46,281 nt of DNA from Nitrospirota bacterium (GTDB lineage Bacteria > Nitrospirota > Nitrospiria > Nitrospirales > Nitrospiraceae). The position numbers and the translations under genes were made by a program. Where the stretch lies: positions 1 through 46,281 of the forward strand of contig VBOJ01000074.1 of NCBI GenBank assembly GCA_005877775.1, given 5' to 3'. Below are positions 1-6,881 of this stretch, one piece after another. The first letter of the stretch is position 1, and each line of letters opens with the position of its first letter. The notes under the pieces were generated by a model. The model was given only the letters and a program-made list of their open reading frames with translations, searched no databases and was not told the DNA's origin.

Positions 1-4
1 TGAC

Positions 5-1543
5 TCAATGGGGCGCCATCCAAGTGAAACTGGACCCCGCGACGCCCACATTGTCGGAGGCGTCGGTAGCGACCGTGACTGCGCCCGAGACGGTTACCCC
101 ATCAAGGGAAGCCGTGTCGGAGGCGGATGGAGGAGGGGTGTCTGAAGACGTCGGTGCCAGTCGAGCGGCATTCACAGCGTTGTATGCGTTCAGATAGCCG
201 GCGCCGACTTCGTGCCGGCCATAGCCAGCCATCGGCGAGGCGGTGTCTTCAAGGAGGGACTTCACCCGATCAGGGGTGAGCCAACGATTGGCCTCGAGCA
301 TCAGAGCGAGGGTTCCGGACACGTGCGGGGTCGCCATGCTGGTGCCACTGGCTGCTGCGTACCATATCGCGTCGCTTCCGAGATCGACCAGATCCACGGC
401 GAAGAACGTGTTGAGGACAATGCCGGTGGTGGCACGGGCCGCAGCGATACCCACGCCGGGAGCGGTGATTGTTGGGTGATAGAGGGGGTCGCCCGGGATC
501 CCGCGAGAGGAAAAATTAGCCAAGGTGCGGCCGTCTTTGTTCCCGGCTGCCACGCAGATCACCCAGGATGGGACACAGTACGGGTTCAGGCTATTGAGAC
601 CGGGTCCGCCGTTTCCGGCGGCGAAGAGCACTACAATGCCGACATCATGGGCCATCCTGCTGGCCACATTGATGGGGTCGTCCGGTGAGAAGGAACCGGT
701 TGTGCCCCAACTGTTAGAGATCACCCTGATCCTATAGTTCTCCACGTTCCGCAGGACCCAATCAAAGCCCTCCAGCGCTGCGAGGACGAACACAGTCTCA
801 CCGGCTGCCACGCCGACGAGGTTGGTACCGATTGCCACTCTGCTGTACTTGCCTCCCAGGGCAGTCCCGGTACCCGCAGCCGTGGAGTCGACGTGCGTGC
901 CGTGTCCACTCGTATCGGTGTTCGGCAGGTTTTCAAGGATCAGTGGACCGGTCCCGAACAGATTGGGGGTGACCTTCACATTCTGGATTACCTTGCTTCC
1001 GAACGGCAGATCCGGGTGGGTCGCGTCGATTCCGGAGTCAATGACTGCCACGGTGACCCCCCTTCCGGTATAATCCAACTGACTCCAGACGCGATCGGCG
1101 CCGATGAGCGGAACACTCTCATCGAGAAAATAGGTGAGCGCGCGATTCGCGTAGATCGACCGCGCGCCCGCGAGGGTGGACAGCCTCGAAATTTGACTCG
1201 ATGTGCCCCGCACTCCGATCATCGGGAGCCTCTGAAACGGAAGTACTTGGACGCCGCGAGCCATAACCGCTGTGATGTCGCCTGCGGTAGGGGAGTGGTC
1301 GAACGTGACCACCGCCTCGATGAGCTGGCCTGGCGTTGCCCTTTTGAGGAGATCCGAAAGGACCGAATCGAGGGTGGCCGGCAGGGTCTGCAGCAGGAAA
1401 TTAGGCTCGGAAAGGGGATTCCCCGGCTTTGGGAGCAGTCCTCCTAGTTGCGCGACTGCTGACCCGCCAATCACCAGCAAGACTGCCGTGACGACAGCAA
1501 TCCAGCTGCGCAAAAGACCTTGTGCCCTGTTCCGTCCCTTCAT
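5..1543 (-). CDS. Secreted subtilisin-like serine protease (peptidase S8), apparently frameshifted at 3' end
   Basis: Exported serine endopeptidase of the subtilase family. The ORF opens at 1663, but the ATG at 1543 (MKGRNRAQ...) places a normal signal peptide (LLRSWIAVVTAVLLVIGG) at the N-terminus, so I prefer it; neither start has a clear Shine-Dalgarno. A propeptide-like region precedes the catalytic domain. In ORF-track numbering the triad is Asp209 (AVIDSGIDATHPDL), His254 (SGHGTH) and Ser442 (SGTSMATPHVSG), with oxyanion Asn351 (FAAGNGGP). All are intact, so the catalytic domain should be active. After it come a Ser/Pro/Thr linker and the start of an Ig/cadherin-like repeat (ASDNVGVAG). 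The frame then runs into a stop at 5-7. Restoring one G in the run at 34-37 continues as VQFHLDGAPLS, typical of this repeat, so the true protein probably continues past the window edge. Confidence 0.9.
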   Translation of the reverse strand: MKGRNRAQGLLRSWIAVVTAVLLVIGGSAVAQLGGLLPKPGNPLSEPNFLLQTLPATLDSVLSDLLKRATPGQLIEAVVTFDHSPTAGDITAVMARGVQVLPFQRLPMIGVRGTSSQISRLSTLAGARSIYANRALTYFLDESVPLIGADRVWSQLDYTGRGVTVAVIDSGIDATHPDLPFGSKVIQNVKVTPNLFGTGPLILENLPNTDTSGHGTHVDSTAAGTGTALGGKYSRVAIGTNLVGVAAGETVFVLAALEGFDWVLRNVENYRIRVISNSWGTTGSFSPDDPINVASRMAHDVGIVVLFAAGNGGPGLNSLNPYCVPSWVICVAAGNKDGRTLANFSSRGIPGDPLYHPTITAPGVGIAAARATTGIVLNTFFAVDLVDLGSDAIWYAAASGTSMATPHVSGTLALMLEANRWLTPDRVKSLLEDTASPMAGYGRHEVGAGYLNAYNAVNAARLAPTSSDTPPPSASDTASLDGVTVSGAVTVATDASDNVGVAGSSFTWMAPH

Positions 1544-1699
1544 ATGTTTGTTCGCGGGAGGATAGGTCACGGAACGAGTAGCACAAATAGAGTCTTTACC
1601 CGAGTGTAGGGCTAAAAACTCCTGTAGGAAAGTGAGGACAGTCAACGATCGATGAGTTGACATAACTGTCCATAAAAAAGTAGCGTGGGCACATGCTTC

Positions 1700-1722
1700 G
1701 GTGTTGTCACACCGTTTATAAT
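1700..1722 (+). promoter_or_regulatory. Probable promoter -10 with adjacent inverted repeat, upstream of a PilZ gene
   Basis: A perfect TATAAT lies at 1717-1722. A GGTGT-TGTC-ACACC inverted repeat (1700-1713) sits just upstream, where a regulator could overlap the spacer. No good -35 hexamer is visible 16-18 bases upstream, so it may need an activator. The start codon at 1813 would have a leader of about 85 bases. Confidence 0.4.
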
Positions 1723-1812
1723 CGAGGCCAGCCTGCTACTTCAGATGAAACAAAAGCTCAGAGATAAGAAGAACGGGATACCTTCTGCCGACGAGGAAAG
1801 GGCTATGAGAGT

Positions 1813-2358
1813 GTGAGCTACGAAGAAGATTACCAAGCCATCCGGAGGCATATCCTCCGAGTGATGAACGAAGCTGGATTGCAGGTCGGAAGCACGCTGC
1901 GTGAACTGCAAGCCCGCGCAGACCCCGCCGCCTGGGCACGGATCGAAGGGTATCTCAAGACCGGCATGCTCACCGGAAACCAGCGGATCGTCGAGCTCCT
2001 GGTCGCGATCCATCCTGGTGCCACCGGAGTCGACATGCGGGGCCACACGCGGTTCCGCGTCCAATTCCGGGGTGTATTTTCCGCCGATGTCTCGATGGTG
2101 GGTGGGGAAGGAAGCGTGCACGACATCTCCCCCCTGGGGTGTCGGATGGAAAGCGATACAGCCTTGCAACCCGACACGGAGTTAGAGCTGCGCTTCTTCT
2201 ATGGATCAGAGGAGGCCGTGCCGATCACGGTCGAGCTCGCCACGGTGCGGTGGGCCAAAGGCCGGGAGTTCGGGGTGAAGTTCCTGCGTCTGCAATCCCA
2301 CGAAGAAGAACGCCTCCGCCATGTGATCGCAGGGCTGTTACTCGATTCACCACGGTAG
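1813..2358 (+). CDS. PilZ-domain protein with helical N-terminal extension
   Basis: Predicted cytosolic cyclic-di-GMP receptor. Residues ~1-72 form a charged helical region of unknown function (EEDYQAIRRHILRVMNEAG). Residues ~75-178 are a PilZ domain with both nucleotide-binding signatures: RxxxR (RGHTR) and DxSxxG (DISPLG). The final strand motif RWAKGREFGVKF is nearly repeated in the PilZ proteins at 16963 and 35420, marking paralogues. The start is GTG with a weak AGGAAAG upstream; the ATG at 1864 is an alternative that would remove part of the N-terminal helix. The gene stands alone and faces the convergent outer-membrane protein gene. The output partner cannot be told from the sequence. 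Confidence 0.85.
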   Translation: MSYEEDYQAIRRHILRVMNEAGLQVGSTLRELQARADPAAWARIEGYLKTGMLTGNQRIVELLVAIHPGATGVDMRGHTRFRVQFRGVFSADVSMVGGEGSVHDISPLGCRMESDTALQPDTELELRFFYGSEEAVPITVELATVRWAKGREFGVKFLRLQSHEEERLRHVIAGLLLDSPR

Positions 2359-2366
2359 AAACGCTG

Positions 2367-2446
2367 CGTCGTTCGTATCTCGCATCTCGTATCTCGTCCG
2401 AAACTATCGGCGCTTTGCGCTTGCGCGCCGAAGCGCTTCAGCGCCC
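2367..2446. repeat. Heptamer tandem repeat and GCGC-rich hairpin between convergent genes
   Basis: Three seven-base words run in tandem (CGTATCT, CGCATCT, CGTATCT). They are followed by an inverted repeat with arms GGCGCTTTGCGCTT and AAGCGCTTCAGCGCC, itself built from near-heptameric GCGCTTx words. It lies between the convergent PilZ and outer-membrane genes, so it may terminate both transcripts, though no T-tract is obvious. Confidence 0.6.
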
Positions 2447-2514
2447 AGGCATGCTTCACGAACACAGATCAGGGGTTAGGCATGAGTGAGGGGGTAAGAC
2501 GCAACAGGGTGAGA

Positions 2515-3162
2515 TCAGAACCGGTAGGCGATTTCGACGATGTGCATGTCCACGCCAAGACTGGTCGCACCGTAGATGCCGGCGTCGGAGAAGTGCTGGA
2601 ACCGGTATCCAGCATAAAACCCGGGAAACGGGTTGAGACCGATGCCGGCGGTGCCGACGATCTGCGCCGGGCCGCCGAAGTTCTGGGCGCCAAATTTGTA
2701 GTTGCTGAACACCGCGGCGCCAGCTCCAACGTCGATTGATAGTGCCCCGCTCGGACTACTCAGGGCGAGGCACGGCACCAGGGTAGCCATGAGGCTGGTG
2801 TCTCCTGCCGCGGCAAGTTCCCCTGCGGAAGCAAGCAATCTCATGTCGAGTTTCAAACCGGAGGATTTTTCCTGCCATCCCCACGGAAGCCTAAAGAGCG
2901 CAGCGACGTCATACTGCTGAAAGTATTCCTTCTGGTCCTTCCCAAAAGGAGATTTGCCGCTCATGCCTACCCGGGGACCTACCCGGATCAAGGTCATAGG
3001 TTTCGTTGGCTCCTGCCCGAATGGAGACTCGCCGGCGACGCCGACTCGGGGAGTCACCACGAGCACGGCCATGGGTTCTGCCCAACTGGGGGCGGAGGCC
3101 ATGATGGTGAGCACGAGGCTCAGGATCAGGCCCCAAGCGAGGGAACGTGGGATTGCGTTCAT
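2515..3162 (-). CDS. PagL-like outer-membrane beta-barrel protein (acyloxyacyl hydrolase family)
   Basis: Small outer-membrane barrel resembling lipid A 3-O-deacylase (PagL) family proteins. The start at 3162 is chosen because AGAGG lies 8 bases upstream and it yields a clean signal peptide ending PSWA. The C-terminus ends in an aromatic residue (EIAYRF*), typical of BAM-assembled barrels. The signature YRFQHFSDAG matches the His-x-Ser region of PagL. By my alignment the catalytic Glu expected about 12 residues after the Ser is Val, so enzymatic activity is uncertain. The mature N-terminus has a tandem duplication, TPRVGVAGESPFG then GPRVGMSGKSPFG. The gene is monocistronic and convergent with the upstream PilZ gene. 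It could instead be a structural or unrelated small porin-like protein. Confidence 0.6.
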   Translation of the reverse strand: MNAIPRSLAWGLILSLVLTIMASAPSWAEPMAVLVVTPRVGVAGESPFGQEPTKPMTLIRVGPRVGMSGKSPFGKDQKEYFQQYDVAALFRLPWGWQEKSSGLKLDMRLLASAGELAAAGDTSLMATLVPCLALSSPSGALSIDVGAGAAVFSNYKFGAQNFGGPAQIVGTAGIGLNPFPGFYAGYRFQHFSDAGIYGATSLGVDMHIVEIAYRF

Positions 3163-3562
3163 GCGTGGACCTCTCTGTTGGAGCCCACGCATGCTGGCGA
3201 GCCACGGATCGAAGCGCCGTCACCCCGAGGACCGTGAAAACCAAACCGCCCGACGGCTGGAATCTACATCGGACGTGCGGGAGCAGTTCTGGGAGTTGCT
3301 TTCGCGTAAGATGAGCATAGAACATGCCACCTAGAAACGCCTGGCTCCGTCAAGCGATTCCTTTGCATGGCCAGTTGATTCCGTGTATCGAGTACAACGG
3401 CCGGATCGTTCCACCGTTCAATCTCGCCCAGTTCCATCCAAAACTGTCCCTCCTCTGGGCCATACGCGTTCTTCACCCGTGCCGTCAGCTGATGAGCGTT
3501 GGGCACGGCTGGGTCAAGGCTCGGGAGGACTGGCGTTCCTTGGCACCTCATGGATCTGAGGC
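3163..3562. other. 400-base gap with no supported gene
   Basis: The ORFs here (minus 3264-3551, plus 3324-3692) have no ribosome-binding site and no recognisable domain, and their ends look out of frame. The stretch presumably holds the promoter of the outer-membrane gene and the end of the glpD-like transcript. I could not pick out a convincing promoter or terminator. Confidence 0.4.
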
Positions 3563-4909
3563 TTATTGCTGGCGGAGGCGAGGGTCAGAGCGAAACAGCT
3601 CGGGCCGGACCTGCTTCAGCTCGTCCAGAAACCAGTTCTCTTTCAGAAGGGTGCCGCTCGGGACCGAAGAGCTCAGGCGTGCGGCGACCTGATCTCCGAC
3701 CTGCTGGCACAGCGCGCGGTAGGTGGTGAACTTTCCCCCATAGATGGTGAACAGATTGCGTACGGCCTCATCCACGACCGCTTCTCGTGACAAACTGGAG
3801 AAGTCGCCGTCCAGCGTACGGAGATACCAAGGTGACGCAAAGGGTTGCTCGCGCCAGGCGTCCGAGACCGAACGGTCTCGGAGCCTCCCTGCGGCCGCAG
3901 GGAGGGGAATCGTTCTGATGCCGCAGAAGAACTCTCGCGTATGGCGCGCTGGCTCGATGAGGTTGAGGTTCCGCGAAGCCACCCGCAGGAGATACTCCCG
4001 GTCGCCCGGCGCGCACTCCCACTTGTCCGGCGTTCCCTCGAGCAGGGACTCGGTGGTGCCGAGTAACCAGTGTCCCTGCCAGGGAATGAAAAAGAGCACG
4101 CGCCTGTCATCGTGTTGCAAGAGGGTGGCTGCACAGTCTTCAGGTCGCGCGTCCACAGCCTCGGGGTTAAGCAGGAGATGGGAGCCCACGTTGAGCAGAC
4201 AGGGTATCCTCGGGCTGCATCCCCACTTGAGCAGGTTGGCATTCGCCCACGCTCCTGTTGCGTTCACGACCACCCGACTTCTCACCACCTGCTCGCCCAG
4301 TGGGGAAGAGAGGCGGATACGGAATCCCTCTCCGGCCGAAGCGACCTCCTCCACGCGTGTTTGTTCCGCATAGGTCGCACCTAGGCGAATCGCGGCCTGT
4401 GCAACCACCCGCACGATGACGTCGTCGAGCATCTGGGCATCATAATAGAGAAAGCCTGACCCAACCTTCTGCTCCAGCCGCTCTGGTCGAAGGTATGGAG
4501 CGAGCTGCGCGACCTCGGTTTTGGTGAGACGGCGTGCCTTTGGGAGCCCGCCCTCCCGCGCGAGCTGGTCATAGAGCGCAAGCCCGAGGCGAACGAGCCA
4601 CGCGGGTCTCCCGCTTTTGAAGTTCGGCAGTACGAAGCGAAGGGGCGAGACGAGGCCTGGCAGGTTCCGCAGTAGGAACGCGCGTTCACGAAGGGCTTCA
4701 CGCACGAGGGCCCATTGCGCTGGACGCTCGAGATATCTCAGGCCGCCGTGCACCAGCTTGGTGGTCCGGCTCGAGGTGCCTGACGCCAGCCGGGCTTGTT
4801 CGACGAGGTGGATGCCCTCGATCTTCCTGGTGGCGAGGTCATGCAACAGCCCAACGCCGTGGATACCTCCGCCGATGACCAGCACGTTGAGATCCATTGG
4901 GGCACCCAC
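3563..4909 (-). CDS. glpD: FAD-dependent glycerol-3-phosphate dehydrogenase, short form
   Basis: Probable membrane-associated flavoprotein oxidising glycerol-3-phosphate to dihydroxyacetone phosphate and passing electrons to quinone. The N-terminal dinucleotide fold is clear (VLVIGGGIHGVG). It is followed by the GlpD-type substrate region (SGTSSRTTKLVHGGLRYLE) and the C-terminal FAD-contacting IYGGKFTTYR. At 448 residues it is shorter than typical GlpD (about 500-550) and ends just after this motif, lacking the C-terminal helical cap domain. The start is GTG at 4909 with GGAG 4-5 bases upstream; ATG at 4897 is the alternative. No glycerol kinase or facilitator is adjacent. The nearby lipid-degradation operon offers a context, because phospholipid breakdown releases glycerol-phosphate. 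Another short FAD oxidoreductase of the same superfamily remains possible. Confidence 0.8.
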   Translation of the reverse strand: MGAPMDLNVLVIGGGIHGVGLLHDLATRKIEGIHLVEQARLASGTSSRTTKLVHGGLRYLERPAQWALVREALRERAFLLRNLPGLVSPLRFVLPNFKSGRPAWLVRLGLALYDQLAREGGLPKARRLTKTEVAQLAPYLRPERLEQKVGSGFLYYDAQMLDDVIVRVVAQAAIRLGATYAEQTRVEEVASAGEGFRIRLSSPLGEQVVRSRVVVNATGAWANANLLKWGCSPRIPCLLNVGSHLLLNPEAVDARPEDCAATLLQHDDRRVLFFIPWQGHWLLGTTESLLEGTPDKWECAPGDREYLLRVASRNLNLIEPARHTREFFCGIRTIPLPAAAGRLRDRSVSDAWREQPFASPWYLRTLDGDFSSLSREAVVDEAVRNLFTIYGGKFTTYRALCQQVGDQVAARLSSSVPSGTLLKENWFLDELKQVRPELFRSDPRLRQQ

Positions 4910-4924
4910 GTTTCTCCAGCGCTA

Positions 4925-5085
4925 TTCGTCGCTCGTGAAGCGTGACGCGTCTGTCGCGGGGCACCGGGGACCCGTTGCTCTGGGGAGTGCAACGGGTGCC
5001 CTCCAGGATGCAATGGGTCCCGGTCTGTCGCGAGAGACGCAAAGGACGCGTGGCGCGAGTGACGCGCGACGGACCCTGAGGGACG
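4925..5085. repeat. Complex inverted-repeat region built from heptamer-like words
   Basis: The outer arms consist of degenerate words such as GCGTGAC and GCGTCTG on the left and, reverse-complemented, GCGTCAC and ACGCGTC on the right. Inside are three related segments: GGGACCCGTTGC (4967-4978), GCAACGGGTGCCC (4989-5001) and GCAATGGGTCCC (5010-5021). The first can pair with either of the other two, giving alternative hairpins. It lies downstream of the lipoprotein gene and upstream of the glpD-like gene on the minus strand. Confidence 0.6.
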
Positions 5086-5844
5086 CTAGGAGAACAACCA
5101 GCTCCAGACTGTCGAGAGCCAGTCTTTAATGGTTGACCACCAGGATTCGCTGGATTCGCCCGTAGGCGGCTGCGGTTGGGGAGCAGGCGCCGGCGGCGCG
5201 GTCTGGGCTGGAGCGGGGGGTTGCGTTTGAGGAGGCGGTTGCGGCTGCGGGGCAGGAACGGATGCCAGCGTCTCCGGTGGCGGCGGCGTGGCTGGAGATG
5301 ACTGCGTCGCGGATCCAGGGCCGGTTCTGAGATCAGGCTGGGGGACTAGGGGGGTTGTGACGTTCTCGAGAACAGGTTCTGGAGAATTCAGTTCCGCCTC
5401 ATACCTTGTCACCAGGGTCTGCAGGGATGCCTCCTGCTTTTTGGCCTCCCTCATTTCTCGCAGCAGCGTTCGGTTCTGGCTCAGAAGCGTATTGGCTTTC
5501 GCTTGAAGCGTGGCGAGCCTCTCCTCGTATTCCTGGCTCGTGCGGGTGTCGGTGTCTTGCTCCTTCCTGAGCTGATTCTGTAATTCTGCCAACGTTGCTT
5601 CTTCTTCGTGATTCAACGCTCGGAGAGACGTCATCTGTCGGTCCAACACCTTGACCTCGGCTTGCATGCGCTCGACATCCGTCTTGAGCTGCTCAGCCTC
5701 GGCAGTCACGGCCTGATACCGACTTTCTTCCACACACCCGGTTACGGCCAGGAGTGCAGTCCATACCAGCCATGTGGTGAGGCTCAGGCCTGTGGAGCTC
5801 ATCCCCCTGCATTCTGAGCACGCGTTGCATCGGAAGGACAGCAT
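5086..5844 (-). CDS. Predicted lipoprotein: coiled coil plus proline-rich segment
   Basis: Unrecognised envelope protein. A hydrophobic stretch ends in a lipobox (LLAVTGC), predicting lipid anchoring at the Cys. A long heptad-rich coiled coil follows (about 120 residues, starting EESRYQAVTAEAEQLKTD). Then comes a Pro/Gln/Ala-rich stretch (QPQPPPQTQPPAPAQ) suited to spanning periplasm or peptidoglycan. The C-terminus is short, Trp-rich and amphipathic (WWSTIKDWLSTVWSWLFS), possibly a membrane-binding or docking helix. ATG at 5844 has AGGG 9 bases upstream. The internal ATG at 5802 gives a shorter signal peptide without basic residues and with its purine run too close. The design resembles lipoproteins that bridge envelope layers, but no family is recognised. 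Confidence 0.65.
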   Translation of the reverse strand: MLSFRCNACSECRGMSSTGLSLTTWLVWTALLAVTGCVEESRYQAVTAEAEQLKTDVERMQAEVKVLDRQMTSLRALNHEEEATLAELQNQLRKEQDTDTRTSQEYEERLATLQAKANTLLSQNRTLLREMREAKKQEASLQTLVTRYEAELNSPEPVLENVTTPLVPQPDLRTGPGSATQSSPATPPPPETLASVPAPQPQPPPQTQPPAPAQTAPPAPAPQPQPPTGESSESWWSTIKDWLSTVWSWLFS

Positions 5845-6072
5845 GAGGTTCAACCCTGTGTATCAGCCGAGTTGATTGGGAGTTGCGAGTGCCTGTTCTT
5901 GGTCACGCCAGATCGTGAGCCTTAGTGTCTCAAAAACGACAAACCCTTTCAACATTGTTCAAGCCAGCCTGCACAGGATGCGATGAGATCTTGCATCCAC
6001 ACACCAACTGCCTCGGCCTTCAAGAACTAACGGCTTGCGGTCGCGTCAGGGATTCGTCCTTTCTTGGGAGCC

Positions 6073-6534
6073 TCAAGCCGCCCGCCTGGCCGCGGTTGCG
6101 GTTCCTAGCCCCGGTTCCTGATAGAGCCAGGCGCCCGCTACGGTCGCGAGCAGGATCCCAACCAATCCGACGAGCATCGCAATGGCCACCAGGTGTCTGG
6201 GGAACAATCCCCTCGGCATCCAGGTGAGCGCCGGCAGGAAGTCCCCCAGTAGCCACACGCCGAGCCCCGCGTATAGGGCGGTGATCGGGCCAGCCCCGTA
6301 CCGTGGACGGATCGAGGCGTAGAGCCAGATGGCCATGATCCCGTAGGCGACCCCCAGCAGGATGTAGAACAGGCCTCTGGCCGGGGTCTCCGCCAGCGGC
6401 CTTCCCAGTGACTGCATGGCCTGGCGCCAGTCTGAGCCCAGGAACACCCCGTTGAGGAGCCACTGGACCACGTCAATGATGAGCCCCGCGACCAGGCCTC
6501 CGAGCAGGACTCGATTCCAATTGATCTGTCTCAT
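6073..6534 (-). CDS. Small integral membrane protein, four predicted helices
   Basis: Uncharacterised 153-residue inner-membrane protein. Four hydrophobic segments are visible, starting at about residues 8, 54, 80 and 112 (LLGGLVAGLIIDVVQWLL; GLFYILLGVAYGIMAIWLY; a Leu/Gly-rich segment; AIAMLVGLVGILLATVAGAW). The short tail is basic. The start is well supported by GGAGG 7 bases upstream. It has its own minus-strand promoter about 75 bases upstream, whose -35 box lies inside a perfect palindrome. No domain assignment can be made. Confidence 0.7.
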   Translation of the reverse strand: MRQINWNRVLLGGLVAGLIIDVVQWLLNGVFLGSDWRQAMQSLGRPLAETPARGLFYILLGVAYGIMAIWLYASIRPRYGAGPITALYAGLGVWLLGDFLPALTWMPRGLFPRHLVAIAMLVGLVGILLATVAGAWLYQEPGLGTATAARRAA

Positions 6535-6614
6535 GGCGACCCTCCGTGAATAAGGTTCAGAGCGAACTCCCCGTGAATCAACGAAGATGGACCGACGGCT
6601 TTCTAAGCGTTTTG

Positions 6615-6646
6615 ATCATAGTCTCATCAGCGGATTTGATCAAATC
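6615..6646 (-). promoter_or_regulatory. Sigma-70-type promoter overlapped by palindrome GATTTGATCAAATC
   Basis: On the minus strand, TTGATC (6643-6638) is followed after 17 bases by TATGAT (6620-6615), a good -35/-10 pair for the gene starting at 6534. The -35 hexamer sits in a perfect 14-base palindrome (6633-6646). A second TTGATCA-like half site overlaps the -10. Both are where a repressor would be expected to bind. Confidence 0.5.
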
Positions 6647-6764
6647 ACAAGGTAGGCTGTCCCTCCCTTCGCCCCTGTCATTGAGAGCAACAGTGACGGA
6701 GCGTTCTACAGATGCCCGCCTCTCGCCCGGACATCAGGACCGGAGATCCACTGATACCTCTACG

Positions 6765-6788
6765 GTATTACGTACCTTATTGTAATAC
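6765..6788 (+). promoter_or_regulatory. Inverted repeat GTATTAC-N10-GTAATAC upstream of the acyl-CoA ligase gene
   Basis: Perfect 7-base arms separated by 10 bases lie about 95 bases before the chosen ligase start. The right arm contains TAATAC, which could serve as a -10 box, so a bound dimer would cover the promoter. Size and spacing suit a TetR-type regulator, a family that commonly controls fatty-acid degradation. No regulator gene is in the window. Confidence 0.45.
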
Positions 6789-6881
6789 TTTCGCCCCGTG
6801 GCAAACGAAGCTTTCCCGCAGTATAGTGTTAGTAAGCATACATGGAGAAACCTGAGCCAGAGGCATTCGACGAGGGACCAC

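Larger units (their letters stand above)
6535..6881. other. Divergent intergenic region with two operator-like palindromes
   Basis: This is the regulatory gap between the small membrane protein gene (minus) and the fatty-acid degradation operon (plus). It holds a minus-strand sigma-70-type promoter with an overlapping palindrome and a separate inverted repeat nearer the ligase gene, each listed on its own. No coding sequence is supported: the 79-residue ORF at 6546 lacks a ribosome-binding site. Confidence 0.55.

Noticed and set aside
3264-3551. 95-residue minus ORF
   Set aside because: No ribosome-binding site, no domain, and a tail that looks non-coding.
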